Shown: piece after piece, positions 51,145 through 60,111 of the stretch
How positions within the stretch are numbered: position 1 is the first letter of the stretch
Layout: every line of letters begins with the position of its first letter
DNA from: G963665815 sp942492065
Lineage (GTDB): Bacteria; Cloacimonadota; Cloacimonadia; Cloacimonadales; JAIOQZ01
Direction of reading: 5' to 3'
DNA: 64,000 nt
Assembly (NCBI GenBank): GCA_942492065.1
Contig: CALODV010000005.1
Coordinates: 41,306-105,305 of the forward strand
Notes under the pieces: model-generated
Seen by the model: the letters and a program-made list of their open reading frames with translations, nothing else
What the model was told of the DNA's origin: nothing
Database searches by the model: none
Made by a program: the position numbers and the translations under genes

Positions 51145-52527
51145 TTACTTCATGGTCCACTTCGTTCCATCAGGAGTATCCATTAAGACAATCCCCAGAG
51201 CCTTTAAATCGTCCCTGATCATGTCAGAATATTCCCACATTTTTTCTTTTTTAAATGCATTTCTGCACTTGATGAGCAAGCTGATCAGCTCTTCAGAGCT
51301 CTCTCCGCTCTTCAATTTTTCTTCCGGGTTCTGGAAAAATCCCAGTGAACCACCCAGTTTTAACAGCAGAGAAGCTGCCATTTTTCTCTCAGATTCTTCG
51401 ACCGAGAAGTTTTTGACAGTCTTAGAAAGTTCAAAAAGCACGGCAATTGCTTTTGCGGTATTGAAATCATCCTGCATTGCTGCATTAAATTCTTCTTCAT
51501 ATCGGCTCATTCTGTCGTCAACCTTCAATTCTCTGACCTCTTTCAGATCAATCATACTGAGAGCATCGTAAAAATTAGCCACAGCCTTTTCAGATTCAGC
51601 CAGAATATCTGCATTATAGTCTATTGGACTTCTGTAGTGCTTAGAAAGGAAATAAAAGCGTACAGTCTCAGAATCATACTTTTCCAGTACTTCTCTTGCC
51701 AGGAAGAAATTTTTGAGGCTCTTGGACATCTTTTCACCATCAATATTGAGAAAACCGACATGCATCCATACCTTGGCAAGTTCGCTATGATAAAGAGCTT
51801 TTGCCTGGGCATTTTCGTTTTCATGGTGAGGGAATAATAAATCAGTACCGCCACCATGGATATCAAATGGAACACCAAGCAGGTCTTTAGACATTACAAC
51901 ACATTCTGTATGCCATCCAGGTCTGCCTTTTCCCCATGGAGATCCCCATTCAGGTTCCCCCGGTTTAGCAGCCTTCCACAATGTAAAATCAGCAGGATTC
52001 TTTTTAGCTGTATTTTCTGCAACTCTAGCACCGGCAATCAGATCTTCAACTTTTCTCCCGGAGAGGGAACCGTAGCCTCTAAATGAGTCAACAGAGAAGT
52101 ATACATCTCCATTTTGCTCATAAGCAAAACCATTATCAACAAGTTCTTTTATAAACCTGATCATCTCTTTAATGTACTTAGTTGCTTTAGGCTGATGAGT
52201 AGGAGTATCAATTCCAAGCTTTGCTCTGTCTTCATTAAAAGCACTGATGTATTTCTCAGCCACCTTAGAAGACTCAACATCTTCCTCAATAGCCTGAGCT
52301 ATAATTTTATCGTCTATATCAGTTAAGTTCTGCACGTAATTCACATCATAACCGATAAACTCGAAATATCTTTTTACTACATCGAAAAACATGAATGTTC
52401 TGGCATTACCAATATGGAAGTAATTGTATACGGTAGGTCCGCAGGCATACATTCTGATCTTACCTTCTTCTATTGGTTTGAACTCTTCTTTTTTACGTGT
52501 ATAACTATTATATATCTTCACTTTCAT
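51145..52527 (-). CDS. cysS: Cysteinyl-tRNA synthetase
   Basis: 460 aa from ATG at 52527, which has AGGGAG upstream (six extra codons in frame rejected). CGPTVYNYFHIGNARTFMFFD contains the HIGH-type HIGN; zinc Cys/His and GWHTECVVMS; KMSKS as GEKMSKSLKNF; C-terminal anticodon-binding helices. Overlaps rsmD by 20 nt. Confidence 0.97.
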   Translation of the reverse strand: MKVKIYNSYTRKKEEFKPIEEGKIRMYACGPTVYNYFHIGNARTFMFFDVVKRYFEFIGYDVNYVQNLTDIDDKIIAQAIEEDVESSKVAEKYISAFNEDRAKLGIDTPTHQPKATKYIKEMIRFIKELVDNGFAYEQNGDVYFSVDSFRGYGSLSGRKVEDLIAGARVAENTAKKNPADFTLWKAAKPGEPEWGSPWGKGRPGWHTECVVMSKDLLGVPFDIHGGGTDLLFPHHENENAQAKALYHSELAKVWMHVGFLNIDGEKMSKSLKNFFLAREVLEKYDSETVRFYFLSKHYRSPIDYNADILAESEKAVANFYDALSMIDLKEVRELKVDDRMSRYEEEFNAAMQDDFNTAKAIAVLFELSKTVKNFSVEESERKMAASLLLKLGGSLGFFQNPEEKLKSGESSEELISLLIKCRNAFKKEKMWEYSDMIRDDLKALGIVLMDTPDGTKWTMK

Positions 52528-53071
52528 TCTCCCTGAATTTATCATTTATAAGTACAGTAAGCGATTGATTCCCATATTTATTATCAAACAATACTCTATA
52601 CTTTTCAGAAACAACCTGCTCATAAGATGAATGCTCAATCACGAGTAGTCCGTCTTCCTTCAGAACATCCATTTCCTGCACTAAGTCTATTGTTTTTTTT
52701 ATTAACCCCTTATCATACGGGGGATCCATCAGGATCAGGTCATATTTCTTTTCCGTTACTTTGAGATAGGCTGAAACTTTACGTTTGTTTACCCTACATA
52801 TACTTCGGACATCAAGCATGTCGACATTACGGAACAGTGTTTTCATCGCGTTTGAAGACATTTCTATAAAGTCAACAAATGCTGCTCCGCGACTAAGCGC
52901 TTCAAGTCCGAGACTCCCTGTACCTGCATAAAGATCCAGAACCAGATTATCGTCACAATCCTCAATCACGGAAAACATTGCTTCCTTCATGAAATCGGTT
53001 GTAGGTCTTGTTCTGTTTCCCGGTATTGTATGCAGTTTTCGTCCTTTATATTTACCGGTTATAATTCTCAT
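52508..53071 (-). CDS. rsmD: 16S rRNA (guanine966-N2)-methyltransferase RsmD
   Basis: 187 aa. MRIITGKYKGRKL, TRPTTDFMKEAMFSVI, SAM motif VLDLYAGTGSLGLEALSRGA and catalytic ILMDPPYDKG identify RsmD. Its ATG overlaps the stop of the 51-aa gene (ATGA), and its end overlaps cysS, so translation is coupled across all three. Confidence 0.95.
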   Translation of the reverse strand: MRIITGKYKGRKLHTIPGNRTRPTTDFMKEAMFSVIEDCDDNLVLDLYAGTGSLGLEALSRGAAFVDFIEMSSNAMKTLFRNVDMLDVRSICRVNKRKVSAYLKVTEKKYDLILMDPPYDKGLIKKTIDLVQEMDVLKEDGLLVIEHSSYEQVVSEKYRVLFDNKYGNQSLTVLINDKFRENESEDI

Positions 53072-53223
53072 TTCTTTTTCTTTCTTTTCGGTTTAAAATT
53101 AAGTGTCAATTGAACTGATCTTGGTTCGAATTTTGGACATCCAAGCAAGATAATATGATCCGGTTGTTTGCATTTCCTGAGACACTTTTCGCAAAGTTTA
53201 TTTATTTTTTTATCTTTTTCCAT
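53068..53223 (-). CDS. 51-aa cysteine-rich basic protein, coupled to rsmD
   Basis: Read directly from the DNA: ATG at 53223 overlaps the preceding gene's TAA by one base (TAATG), and its TGA overlaps the rsmD ATG (ATGA). The protein begins MEKDKKINKLCEKCLRKC and has cysteines at 11, 14, 18 and 29 (C-x2-C-x3-C-x10-CP), then a basic tail PKRKKKK. The cysteine set suggests a small zinc finger or ribbon, and the tail nucleic-acid contact. No family recognised. Double stop-start overlap is strong evidence that it is real. Confidence 0.75.
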   Translation of the reverse strand: MEKDKKINKLCEKCLRKCKQPDHIILLGCPKFEPRSVQLTLNFKPKRKKKK

Positions 53224-53948
53224 TATTTCTCTAAATCCTGAATAAATCCTAACATCTCAAATATTGAAATCTCACCGATTTTTTTCTGTTTGCCAAAGTG
53301 TTTTTCCATTTTATCAGCAAGATCTCCCACTTTACAATGGAGTATGCCTGAGAACAAATTATTCATAATCGGAATAGCCTGCTTTATAACTTTCGGTTCA
53401 ACTTTCATCTTAGCAGGTTCTGCAACCTTCTTACTTTCTTCTACAACATCTTCCTGCTTCTGATTAGTCAGAAGACTGGCTATATCCAGATCAGTTTCAT
53501 CATCATTATCTGCTTCTTCAAATGCATCATTCTTCTTGGGATCAAATGAACTGTTATCAGCTTTATTGTCAGTTGCAACCATATTTTCTGCTGCGACCAC
53601 GGGTTCTTCCGGTATCTCACTTTCCTGAACATCCAGTTCTTCAGGGAACTCGGAAAGAGGCATGTCGGATTCCAGTGCTTCCTGATATTCGTTATATTTA
53701 CTTTTGGATAGAATCATGAACTTACCGACTTCTTTATCGGTGAAGATAGATTTGACAGGCTCGCTTAAATCACCGCTGCTGACTAATAATTCCTGAAGCT
53801 CCTTGATCTTCTGTTGAGTCTCATCTTCAGGTTTTGTAAAATACAATTTCTTGTATGTCACCAGAGCATCAATAATCTGATTCTGACTTTCATATAGTTT
53901 TGCCAGCGTGAGTGTTGGTCCCAACTCATTCGGTTTCAGTTTTTCCAT
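53223..53948 (-). CDS. TPR-like protein with acidic linker, unknown function
   Basis: 241 aa. Residues 1-55 read like one or two TPR helices (LTLAKLYESQNQIIDALVTYKKLYFTKP), then a long acidic, low-complexity linker (about 95-165) and a C-terminal segment (IPIMNNLFSGILHCKVGDLADKMEKHF) that looks like a small helical or roadblock-type end. No signal peptide. Overlaps the ComEA-like gene by 23 nt and the 51-aa gene by 1 nt. Confidence 0.65.
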   Translation of the reverse strand: MEKLKPNELGPTLTLAKLYESQNQIIDALVTYKKLYFTKPEDETQQKIKELQELLVSSGDLSEPVKSIFTDKEVGKFMILSKSKYNEYQEALESDMPLSEFPEELDVQESEIPEEPVVAAENMVATDNKADNSSFDPKKNDAFEEADNDDETDLDIASLLTNQKQEDVVEESKKVAEPAKMKVEPKVIKQAIPIMNNLFSGILHCKVGDLADKMEKHFGKQKKIGEISIFEMLGFIQDLEK

Positions 53949-54381
53949 TAACTTCTCCTGTCGTTATCATATCTTTAAGTTTTTCAAACTTCTTTATTCC
54001 AATACCATTTACTTTTAACAAATCATCTATATCAGTGAATTTACCTGCAGTATTTCTGTAATCCAGAATCTTTTTCGCTGTTGCCTCTCCAATACCGGGC
54101 AAACTGCACAGCTCATCTTTATCTGCTGCATTGATGTTAACTGAAATCAATGTTTCAGAGCTGCCTTTTAACATAGACTCCGCAATATCTGTTTCTTCAC
54201 TGTCATTTACATTTTTGGGAGCTGTATTTATTTGCTCAACCTGCATATTATCAATTGCAATTTCATCAGATGTTCCATTGGCAGGTTTTAAGCCAATTGC
54301 TTTAATAACAACCGATAGCATCACAGCTCCGAGAATGAATAATATTATTCTAAGCTCATTTGCTGTAAATATTTTTTTCAT
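53926..54381 (-). CDS. ComEA-like helix-hairpin-helix protein
   Basis: 151 aa. N-terminal membrane anchor (about 10-28), a variable periplasmic spacer, and a C-terminal tandem HhH domain: VNINAADKDELCSLPGIGEATAKKIL and FTDIDDLLKVNGIGIKKFEKL. This is the ComEA DNA-binding module used in DNA uptake, or a related HhH protein of other function. No comEC in the window. Confidence 0.85.
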   Translation of the reverse strand: MKKIFTANELRIILFILGAVMLSVVIKAIGLKPANGTSDEIAIDNMQVEQINTAPKNVNDSEETDIAESMLKGSSETLISVNINAADKDELCSLPGIGEATAKKILDYRNTAGKFTDIDDLLKVNGIGIKKFEKLKDMITTGEVNGKTETE

Positions 54382-54384
54382 ATC

Positions 54385-54777
54385 TTATTTTCTGGGCTTT
54401 AGAAATTTAGATTCTGCTTTAACACAGATATTGTCTTCAGAGTCTGTTATTTCCCCTGAACAGAGAAACAATCTGGAAGATTTCTTATTGATTCTGCTCG
54501 TGACAGTATACTCATTACCAACACTCACCTGTTTAAGAAAATCTACATTAATGTTCACCGTAAAAGCCGTAATATCTTCATCAAGCAAAACTTTCGCCAT
54601 TGCCTCATCCATGATTGTACTGAGAATACCACCGTGTACAATCCCCGGATATCCTTCATATCTGGAATCAAGGCTGAATTTACAGATCATTTCATCGTCT
54701 TTTCTTATAAACTGAAGCTTCAACCCTATGGGATTATCAACTCCACAGGCAAAACAGTTATTGTATTGTTCTTCCAT
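54385..54777 (-). CDS. PaaI-type hotdog thioesterase
   Basis: 130 aa. N-terminal NCFACGVDNPIGLKL and GIVHGGILSTIMDEAMA, followed by TVNINVDFLKQV, are the signatures of the 4-hydroxybenzoyl/PaaI hotdog family with its N-terminal CFxCG extension. It probably hydrolyses an acyl-CoA. 3 nt upstream of the ComEA-like gene start on the same strand. Confidence 0.88.
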   Translation of the reverse strand: MEEQYNNCFACGVDNPIGLKLQFIRKDDEMICKFSLDSRYEGYPGIVHGGILSTIMDEAMAKVLLDEDITAFTVNINVDFLKQVSVGNEYTVTSRINKKSSRLFLCSGEITDSEDNICVKAESKFLKPRK

Positions 54778-54984
54778 AATCTTTATACCTTCTGAAATTT
54801 TTTAACTACTATTAATGAGCTTATATCCTTCTCATTGATGATAATTTCTATTTTACTGTTTACAGCATCTTGACAAATTAAAATGTTTGCAAAATATTTC
54901 AAGTAAAAAAACATAAGAACTTGCAATATATAATTAGATAAGCCTGTAATATAAGACTCTGCAGGACCAATGAAAGGATTTATT

Positions 54985-55227
54985 ATGAGACCGATAGAAA
55001 GAAAAGTTATAAAATCACTTAAAAGTGATACATTCACCATATATGATGTTGAAGAAATCGTAGATTCAACCTCCAGAACCGAGCTTAAGAAAAGCTACCC
55101 TGACGACAGCCATTTTCAGTCTGCAAAATACTTCGCAAAGAGCATCGTCAACGCCCTTCTGCGATATAAGCTTATTGAAAGAGATGGCAGTAAATTCAAG
55201 AAAATTCAGATGCAGAAGAGTGAGTAG
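54985..55227 (+). CDS. Small hypothetical protein
   Basis: 80 aa from ATG at 54985, with AAAGGA 8 nt upstream (a frame extension of five codons lacks an RBS). It is charged, likely helical (EVVKSLKSDT-like N-terminus, FAKSIVNALLRYKLIERDG), possibly a winged-helix fragment. No family recognised. A competing antisense frame (54783-55040) is less credible. Confidence 0.55.
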   Translation: MRPIERKVIKSLKSDTFTIYDVEEIVDSTSRTELKKSYPDDSHFQSAKYFAKSIVNALLRYKLIERDGSKFKKIQMQKSE

Positions 55228-55262
55228 ATTCTCTGAATTAATATATCTTGATTAATCATGTT

Positions 55263-55282
55263 AGACGTTGCATGCAACGTCT
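55263..55282. repeat. 20-nt perfect palindrome AGACGTTGCATGCAACGTCT
   Basis: AGACGTTGCATGCAACGTCT is self-complementary over all 20 nt and continues with CTAC. It lies in the 88-nt gap between the small plus-strand gene and the pentapeptide gene. Very similar palindromes (GTAGAGACGTTGCA...) are widely scattered in cyanobacterial and other genomes. Confidence 0.7.
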
Positions 55283-55315
55283 CTACATCCTCTACAGGCA
55301 TTGGTTGTGCCCCCC

Positions 55316-55966
55316 CTACTCCTTTATAGTTATAGGCAGGAAGCTCAGGAATGAGGTTACTTCAGGATAGCTGAAGATTCCTCCATTGGTATCATTGGCA
55401 AAAGGATCAATCATATAACCTCTTGCTTTTGAAAAATCTGCTCCATAAAAACTGCACTGCTGGAATCGTGTATTATGAAACTCACTCTCATGAAAAACAG
55501 CTTTTGATAAATCACTTTCGAGAAAATCACATTCCCTGATCACACATTCTTCGAACTTGCGTTTTGTCAGATCATTTCCATAAAATACAGAATTTGCTAT
55601 TACTGACCTGTAAAAATCTATAGAGTAAACGAACTTGTTAACAAAGCTGAAATTACATCCCATAATCTTTGAATCATAGAATTCCAGATCAAACAGCCTT
55701 GCTTTGTTTAATTTCAGCAATAACCACTCAGATGAATAAAACTTGCAGGATTTGAATGAGCCATTCGCTAAACTCATTTCTCTGAAATAACATCTTTCAA
55801 AAATGCATTCCTCAAATTCTACACCATCCAATCTATATGATGAGAAATCTATATCAATGAATTTAGTATTCTCATAGCTTTCCATTATTTCCAAATTATT
55901 ATCTGAGGTATATGTTTTGATATCTCTCTCCTTGTTGAGCCATTTCCTTTTTCGTGCCAGAGGCAA
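55316..55966 (-). CDS. Pentapeptide-repeat protein
   Basis: 216 aa with many A(D/N)LXX-type repeats (FEECIFERCYFREMSLANGSFKSCKF; DFLESDLSKAVFHESEFHNTRF), forming a right-handed quadrilateral beta-helix. The C-terminus DFSKARGYMIDPFANDTNGG and FSYPEVTSFLSFLPI resembles the ends of Qnr/MfpA-like members, some of which mimic DNA and shield gyrase. Function here unproven. Confidence 0.85.
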   Translation of the reverse strand: MPLARKRKWLNKERDIKTYTSDNNLEIMESYENTKFIDIDFSSYRLDGVEFEECIFERCYFREMSLANGSFKSCKFYSSEWLLLKLNKARLFDLEFYDSKIMGCNFSFVNKFVYSIDFYRSVIANSVFYGNDLTKRKFEECVIRECDFLESDLSKAVFHESEFHNTRFQQCSFYGADFSKARGYMIDPFANDTNGGIFSYPEVTSFLSFLPITIKE

Positions 55967-56116
55967 TAGATGATGTCAATTAAAATAGTTCGTATATTTA
56001 CAATTATTGTTACTTCAGGTGTTTCCCTTCTGATAAAAACTTCCTTGACATTATTTCCACACATGCTTATTATTAGAAAAAATGGTGTGAGCCATAAACT
56101 TAAGAAAGGAGAGGAT

Positions 56117-56494
56117 ATGTTTGAACCTGTCGAATATATTATAGGATGTCTCGTAATTATACTGACAATAAGACTGATTGTTGAGTGGAAAAGTAATTCG
56201 AAGCTGAAATCCTATTACAAAAGCCTGTCACTTAATGTCAACAGCAGCTTGACTAAAGAAAAGATCAAGGCTAAAATTCAGGAATTATATCTGCATAACA
56301 AAATCAAGAACATCAGATACAAGGATGATTATATCTGTTTCTCTGACAGATTCGATTTCCTATCGGAAGGCAATACTTATTACATCAAGTACTCTAACCC
56401 AACAGAGCTTTATTTCAGAGGCAAGATGTATTTCTTTGCCACCAGTTACAACAAGTTTGAATCAATGAGATTCTTTCTTTCTAACGTGAAGTAA
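56117..56494 (+). CDS. Small membrane-anchored protein of unknown function
   Basis: 125 aa from ATG at 56117, which has a near-perfect AAAGGAGAGG just upstream; the longer frame (from 55970) overlaps the pentapeptide gene region and is not used. One N-terminal transmembrane helix (about 5-22) followed by a basic, mixed alpha/beta domain with SxxLTKEKIKAKIQELYLHNK. No family recognised. A rho-independent terminator follows. Confidence 0.65.
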   Translation: MFEPVEYIIGCLVIILTIRLIVEWKSNSKLKSYYKSLSLNVNSSLTKEKIKAKIQELYLHNKIKNIRYKDDYICFSDRFDFLSEGNTYYIKYSNPTELYFRGKMYFFATSYNKFESMRFFLSNVK

Positions 56495-56518
56495 TTAATC
56501 ACCACGATATAGAATAAT

Positions 56519-56546
56519 GGCTGTTAGAATACCTGACAGCCTTTTT
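56519..56546 (+). terminator. Terminator after the small membrane-protein gene
   Basis: GGCTGTTAG, 5-nt loop, CTGACAGCC (9-nt arms, one G-T pair) followed by TTTTT on the plus strand; the minus strand side would serve the convergent HD gene poorly. Confidence 0.8.
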
Positions 56547-56554
56547 AATTTGCC

Positions 56555-57100
56555 TTAAATCAAACTTTCCTGGTTTCTTGCCATTGCATCCAGACTGATC
56601 TGTAAAAACTCATCCAGCTCCATATCAAATTCAGAACAGGATGCTATCTGTTCTCTATTGGCTCCGGCAGCAAATCGAGCTGTCTTAAATTTTTTCTTCA
56701 GAGATTTCAGTTTTATGTTTGCAATCGTCTTGTCCGGTCTCAGAATTGCAGCGGCAGTAATCAAACCTGTAATAGGATCAGCAGCATAAAGGCATTTACT
56801 AAGCAAATCTTCTCTCGGGAAGTTCCCTCCATGTGCTTTAATCGCATACAGCATATCCTCAGCAAGATCAAAATCCTTGAGAATATCCATAGCAACCAGA
56901 CCATGCTTGTCGGGTAATTCATATGTTTCATCATAGTCAACATCATGCATCAGTCCGGTAATATACCATTTATCGACTTCTTCCCCGTACTTTTCAGCAA
57001 GGTTTTCCATTACAAAACCCACAGCCAGGCTGTGCTTGATCATATTATCGTTTTTCAGGTTCTCTTTTATAAGTTCTAAAGCTTGTTCTCTGTTTATCAT
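56555..57100 (-). CDS. HD-domain phosphohydrolase
   Basis: 181 aa. HSLAVGFVMENLAEKYG, GLMHDVDYDETYE and later His/Asp residues (IKAHGG, KCLYAADPITGLI) fit the small HD/HDIG hydrolase fold with a metal-binding His-Asp pair. Substrate unknown. Its start overlaps the SpoU methyltransferase stop by 4 nt. Confidence 0.87.
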   Translation of the reverse strand: MINREQALELIKENLKNDNMIKHSLAVGFVMENLAEKYGEEVDKWYITGLMHDVDYDETYELPDKHGLVAMDILKDFDLAEDMLYAIKAHGGNFPREDLLSKCLYAADPITGLITAAAILRPDKTIANIKLKSLKKKFKTARFAAGANREQIASCSEFDMELDEFLQISLDAMARNQESLI

Positions 57101-57873
57101 AATTTCTTCCTTATTTGTTTAGCTGTTTCATGGGCACATATACCAAAAGCTACTCCCACGTTTAAGGAGTTTTTCCAGCCCAGTAAATCAATTTTAACTA
57201 CTTTATCAGCGTATTTCAGAATTTCTTCATCTATTCCATTGGCTTCATTCCCAAGAATTATAACAGCAGGTTCAATTACACCTGCTCCGGTAATTTCGAC
57301 AGCACCTTCACAAGTTTCCAGGGCATAGATTGTTTTTCCTTTATCCTTACAATCCTGTAGATACTCATAAATATTGTCGGTATACATCCAGTTTATATAA
57401 TCCGAGCTTCCCATAGCAGTTTTGAGTACTTTGTGATTATCCGGTGTGGCAGAATAACCAGAGAATACAAGTCGTGAAAATCCGAAGCATTCGCTTGTTC
57501 TGATGATTGATCCTATATTAAATGTAGATCTCAGGTTATGAATCACAATTTCCACATCCAGCTTATGCATGCTTCTCAGACCGTCCGGTTGATTGATAAT
57601 AAAATCATGATCTCTCAGATTAAGGTTCATCAGTCGTTCAACCTGACCTATACACTCTCTTAAATCCTTGACAGAATTGAAGTCAAAAAGCTCAGTTTTA
57701 TCAATCAGATTCTTTTCTCCGTAGTGAGTAATCAAAGTTTTTAATAATTTTACTTGATTATTATCAATGCTGCGATTATTAATGATCTGATTTTCACTAA
57801 GAATAAGTAATTTTCTTAGAATCTTCAGCTTCTGTTCTGATTTAAGGTTATTGAATTTTTCAGTCGTAATCAT
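57097..57873 (-). CDS. SpoU/TrmH-family RNA 2'-O-methyltransferase
   Basis: 258 aa. C-terminal SPOUT knot motifs: HNLRSTFNIGSIIRTSECFGF (motif 1), VIILGNEANGIDEEIL (motif 2) and IDLLGWKNSLNVGVAFGICAHE (motif 3). The N-terminal about 100 residues are a helical extension that may bind RNA. Substrate (tRNA or rRNA) not determined. Its start overlaps the upstream end of a divergent thioesterase gene region. Confidence 0.9.
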   Translation of the reverse strand: MITTEKFNNLKSEQKLKILRKLLILSENQIINNRSIDNNQVKLLKTLITHYGEKNLIDKTELFDFNSVKDLRECIGQVERLMNLNLRDHDFIINQPDGLRSMHKLDVEIVIHNLRSTFNIGSIIRTSECFGFSRLVFSGYSATPDNHKVLKTAMGSSDYINWMYTDNIYEYLQDCKDKGKTIYALETCEGAVEITGAGVIEPAVIILGNEANGIDEEILKYADKVVKIDLLGWKNSLNVGVAFGICAHETAKQIRKKL

Positions 57874-57925
57874 GTCTCAACAGAACTTGCATAATCAAAA
57901 ACGTCAAGGACGAAATGAGGAATAT

Positions 57926-58333
57926 ATGAAACACGAATTCCAGAAAAGAATTTACGGTTATGAATGTGATATCTATGGACATCTCAACAATGCTAACTAT
58001 CTACAAATTTTTGAAGCAGCTCGTACAGAATTTCTGATTCTGACAGATCTTTCTATTGAAAGGCTAAGCAGAATGGGAATCAGCATATTCATCAGTGAAA
58101 CCCTGATAAAATACAAGAAACCGGTTGAGCTTAATGATATTATTAAAGTTGTCAGTATGGTTAAATCATGCAGTAGAGTGAAATCTGTCTGGAAGCAGGA
58201 AATATACAACGAAAACAATGAACTCTGTACAGTTCTTGAAATCCAAGGCGTGTTTGTAATGAATGGAAAACCTGCCAGGATTCCGAAAGAATTTCATGCA
58301 GTATACTTACAATATGTTACATCAGATGATTGA
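57926..58333 (+). CDS. 4-hydroxybenzoyl-CoA-type acyl-CoA thioesterase
   Basis: 135 aa from ATG at 57926 (GAGGA upstream; the 25-codon extension overlaps the methyltransferase start and lacks RBS). YGYECDIYGHLNNANYLQIFEAARTE carries the catalytic Asp of the YbgC/4HBT family; the rest is a hotdog fold. Hydrolyses acyl-CoA thioesters. Its end overlaps the convergent mgtE by 17 nt. Confidence 0.9.
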   Translation: MKHEFQKRIYGYECDIYGHLNNANYLQIFEAARTEFLILTDLSIERLSRMGISIFISETLIKYKKPVELNDIIKVVSMVKSCSRVKSVWKQEIYNENNELCTVLEIQGVFVMNGKPARIPKEFHAVYLQYVTSDD

Positions 58334-59660
58334 TAAACAGAGTTGCAAGTCCAAGAAAAGACACAAAACCGCCAATATCTGTTACCATTGTAATAACAAC
58401 ACTGGATGCAAGTGCCGGATCGATTTTCAGGGCTTTCATTATAACCGGGATAAACGATCCTGTTAGTCCTGCAATAAACATATTAGTTATCATAGCAGTA
58501 CCAAGTACAACACCCCACCAGATGTTTCCCTTTATCAGATATGCTGCCAGCATTGCTATAGAGCCAACCCCAATACCATTCAGCAGTCCAACGGATACTT
58601 CTTTGAAAATAGCCTTGTATGTATTCCTTAGTGTCAATTCCCCAAGAGCTATACTACGAGTAATGACGGTCAAGGTTTGCGTACCGGAGTTACCTCCAAG
58701 TCCAGCTACAATCGGCATAAGCACAGCAAGAAAAGATAGTCTTTCGATTGTACCCTGGAATAAACCCACAAAGCTGGAAACAATCATCGCAGTAAAGAGG
58801 TTCAAGATTAGCCATGGCAGTCTTTTTTTAACTGAGCTGAGCGGAGAAGTAAACACTTTATCATCAGAATCCAACCCCACGAGTTTATAAACATCTTCCG
58901 AAGCCTCTTCATCAATTACATCGATGATATCGTCAACTGTGATACGACCAAGTAAGATTCCTTGCGGATCCACTACGGGAATAGCATAAAGATTATACTT
59001 ACGGAACATATCAGCTACTTTTTCCTGGTCCATATTAACCAGAGCATATTTAACATTGGGATGAATTAAATCACGGGCAATTGTATTCGGATCAGCAATA
59101 ACAAGTTTAGTTACATCAAGAACTCCAAGTAGAACGTTCATGTCATCAACTACATAAAGATAGTGGTAATTCTCAACCTCATCCTTGTTTTTCCTTATCT
59201 CCCTGATCAGTTCATCTCTTTTCATGTCCTGGGTCACGACGATCATCTCGGTCTGCATGAGTCCACCGGCACTATCTTCGTCGTAATTCATCAACTCTTT
59301 AATTTGCTCTGAGTCTTCTTTATCCAGCTTTTTCAGAACAGATTCGGATTTATCATCTTCCAGATCGGCTATTACATCTACAGCTTCATCAATTTCCATC
59401 TCATCAATAATCTTTACAAGACGTTCTTCTCTCATCTGTGGGATTAGTTTTTCTCTCGTCTCGTCAGGAAGTTCAATAAGGACATCAGCAGCCTTTGCAA
59501 TAGAAAGCAAGGGGAAAACCTTGAGAATGTCGCTTATATTCAAGTCGTAAAGAATGGCAGCAATATCTGCCGGGTGCATAGTTCTAAGAGCTTCTTCGAG
59601 CATCTTAAAGTCATTATCTAAAATTGCCTGATGGAATGATTCGAAAGTATATAGACTCAT
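58317..59660 (-). CDS. mgtE: Magnesium transporter MgtE
   Basis: 447 aa, full MgtE architecture: N-terminal superhelical domain (about 1-125), two CBS domains (about 130-250, VVTQDMKRDELIREIRKNKDEV; VDDIIDVIDEEASEDV), plug helix and five transmembrane helices with VLMPIVAGLGGNSGTQTLTV (about 330-350), the Mg selectivity signature. Gated channel for Mg2+ uptake. No M-box-like leader recognised in the short upstream gap. Confidence 0.96.
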   Translation of the reverse strand: MSLYTFESFHQAILDNDFKMLEEALRTMHPADIAAILYDLNISDILKVFPLLSIAKAADVLIELPDETREKLIPQMREERLVKIIDEMEIDEAVDVIADLEDDKSESVLKKLDKEDSEQIKELMNYDEDSAGGLMQTEMIVVTQDMKRDELIREIRKNKDEVENYHYLYVVDDMNVLLGVLDVTKLVIADPNTIARDLIHPNVKYALVNMDQEKVADMFRKYNLYAIPVVDPQGILLGRITVDDIIDVIDEEASEDVYKLVGLDSDDKVFTSPLSSVKKRLPWLILNLFTAMIVSSFVGLFQGTIERLSFLAVLMPIVAGLGGNSGTQTLTVITRSIALGELTLRNTYKAIFKEVSVGLLNGIGVGSIAMLAAYLIKGNIWWGVVLGTAMITNMFIAGLTGSFIPVIMKALKIDPALASSVVITMVTDIGGFVSFLGLATLFINHLM

Positions 59661-59691
59661 ATATACCCTCCCTGAATAATGTATTTGGAAA

Positions 59692-59718
59692 GAAAAAAGG
59701 CTGCTTTTAAGCAGCCTT
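59692..59718 (-). terminator. Terminator after rplQ
   Basis: Minus strand AAGGCTGCTT and AAGCAGCCTT form a 10-nt stem with a minimal loop, followed by TTTTC. It ends the alpha operon transcript just before mgtE. Confidence 0.9.
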
Positions 59719-59723
59719 ATAAT

Positions 59724-60107
59724 TTATTCAGCTTCAACTGTTTCTTTTAATTCGTAATCTACAAATTCAAGAATTGCCATTGGAGCACAATCTCCGCGTC
59801 TGAATCCGACTTTCATCACTCTGGTGTATCCACCGTTTCTATCTGAAAATCTTGGGGCAATATCATCGAACAGTTTTTTAACTAAAGTACGATCAAGAAG
59901 AACTCTGTATGCAAGTCTTCTGCCATGAACGTCATTTTTCTTACCATAGGTAACCATACGTTCAACAAGTCCTCTTGCTTCTTTTGCTTTTGCATGAGTT
60001 GTTCTGATTCTTTCATGCAAAATCATAGATTTAACTAAGTTCCTCATGAGAGCCTTTCTGTGTCCGGCTTCTCTTCCGAATTTGCGTCCTTGTACTTTAT
60101 GTCTCAT
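59724..60107 (-). CDS. rplQ: 50S ribosomal protein L17
   Basis: 127 aa. MRHKVQGRKFGREAGHRKALMRNL and LIKHERIxTTxAKAKEAR-like SMILHERIRTTHAKAKEARG identify L17. Last gene of the alpha operon, 4 nt after rpoA, before a strong terminator. Confidence 0.98.
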   Translation of the reverse strand: MRHKVQGRKFGREAGHRKALMRNLVKSMILHERIRTTHAKAKEARGLVERMVTYGKKNDVHGRRLAYRVLLDRTLVKKLFDDIAPRFSDRNGGYTRVMKVGFRRGDCAPMAILEFVDYELKETVEAE

Positions 60108-60111
60108 AGGA

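Noticed and set aside
54783..55040. 85-codon minus-strand hydrophobic frame
   Set aside because: Overlaps antisense the start of the plus-strand gene at 54985, which has the better RBS; hydrophobicity comes from AT-rich intergenic DNA.
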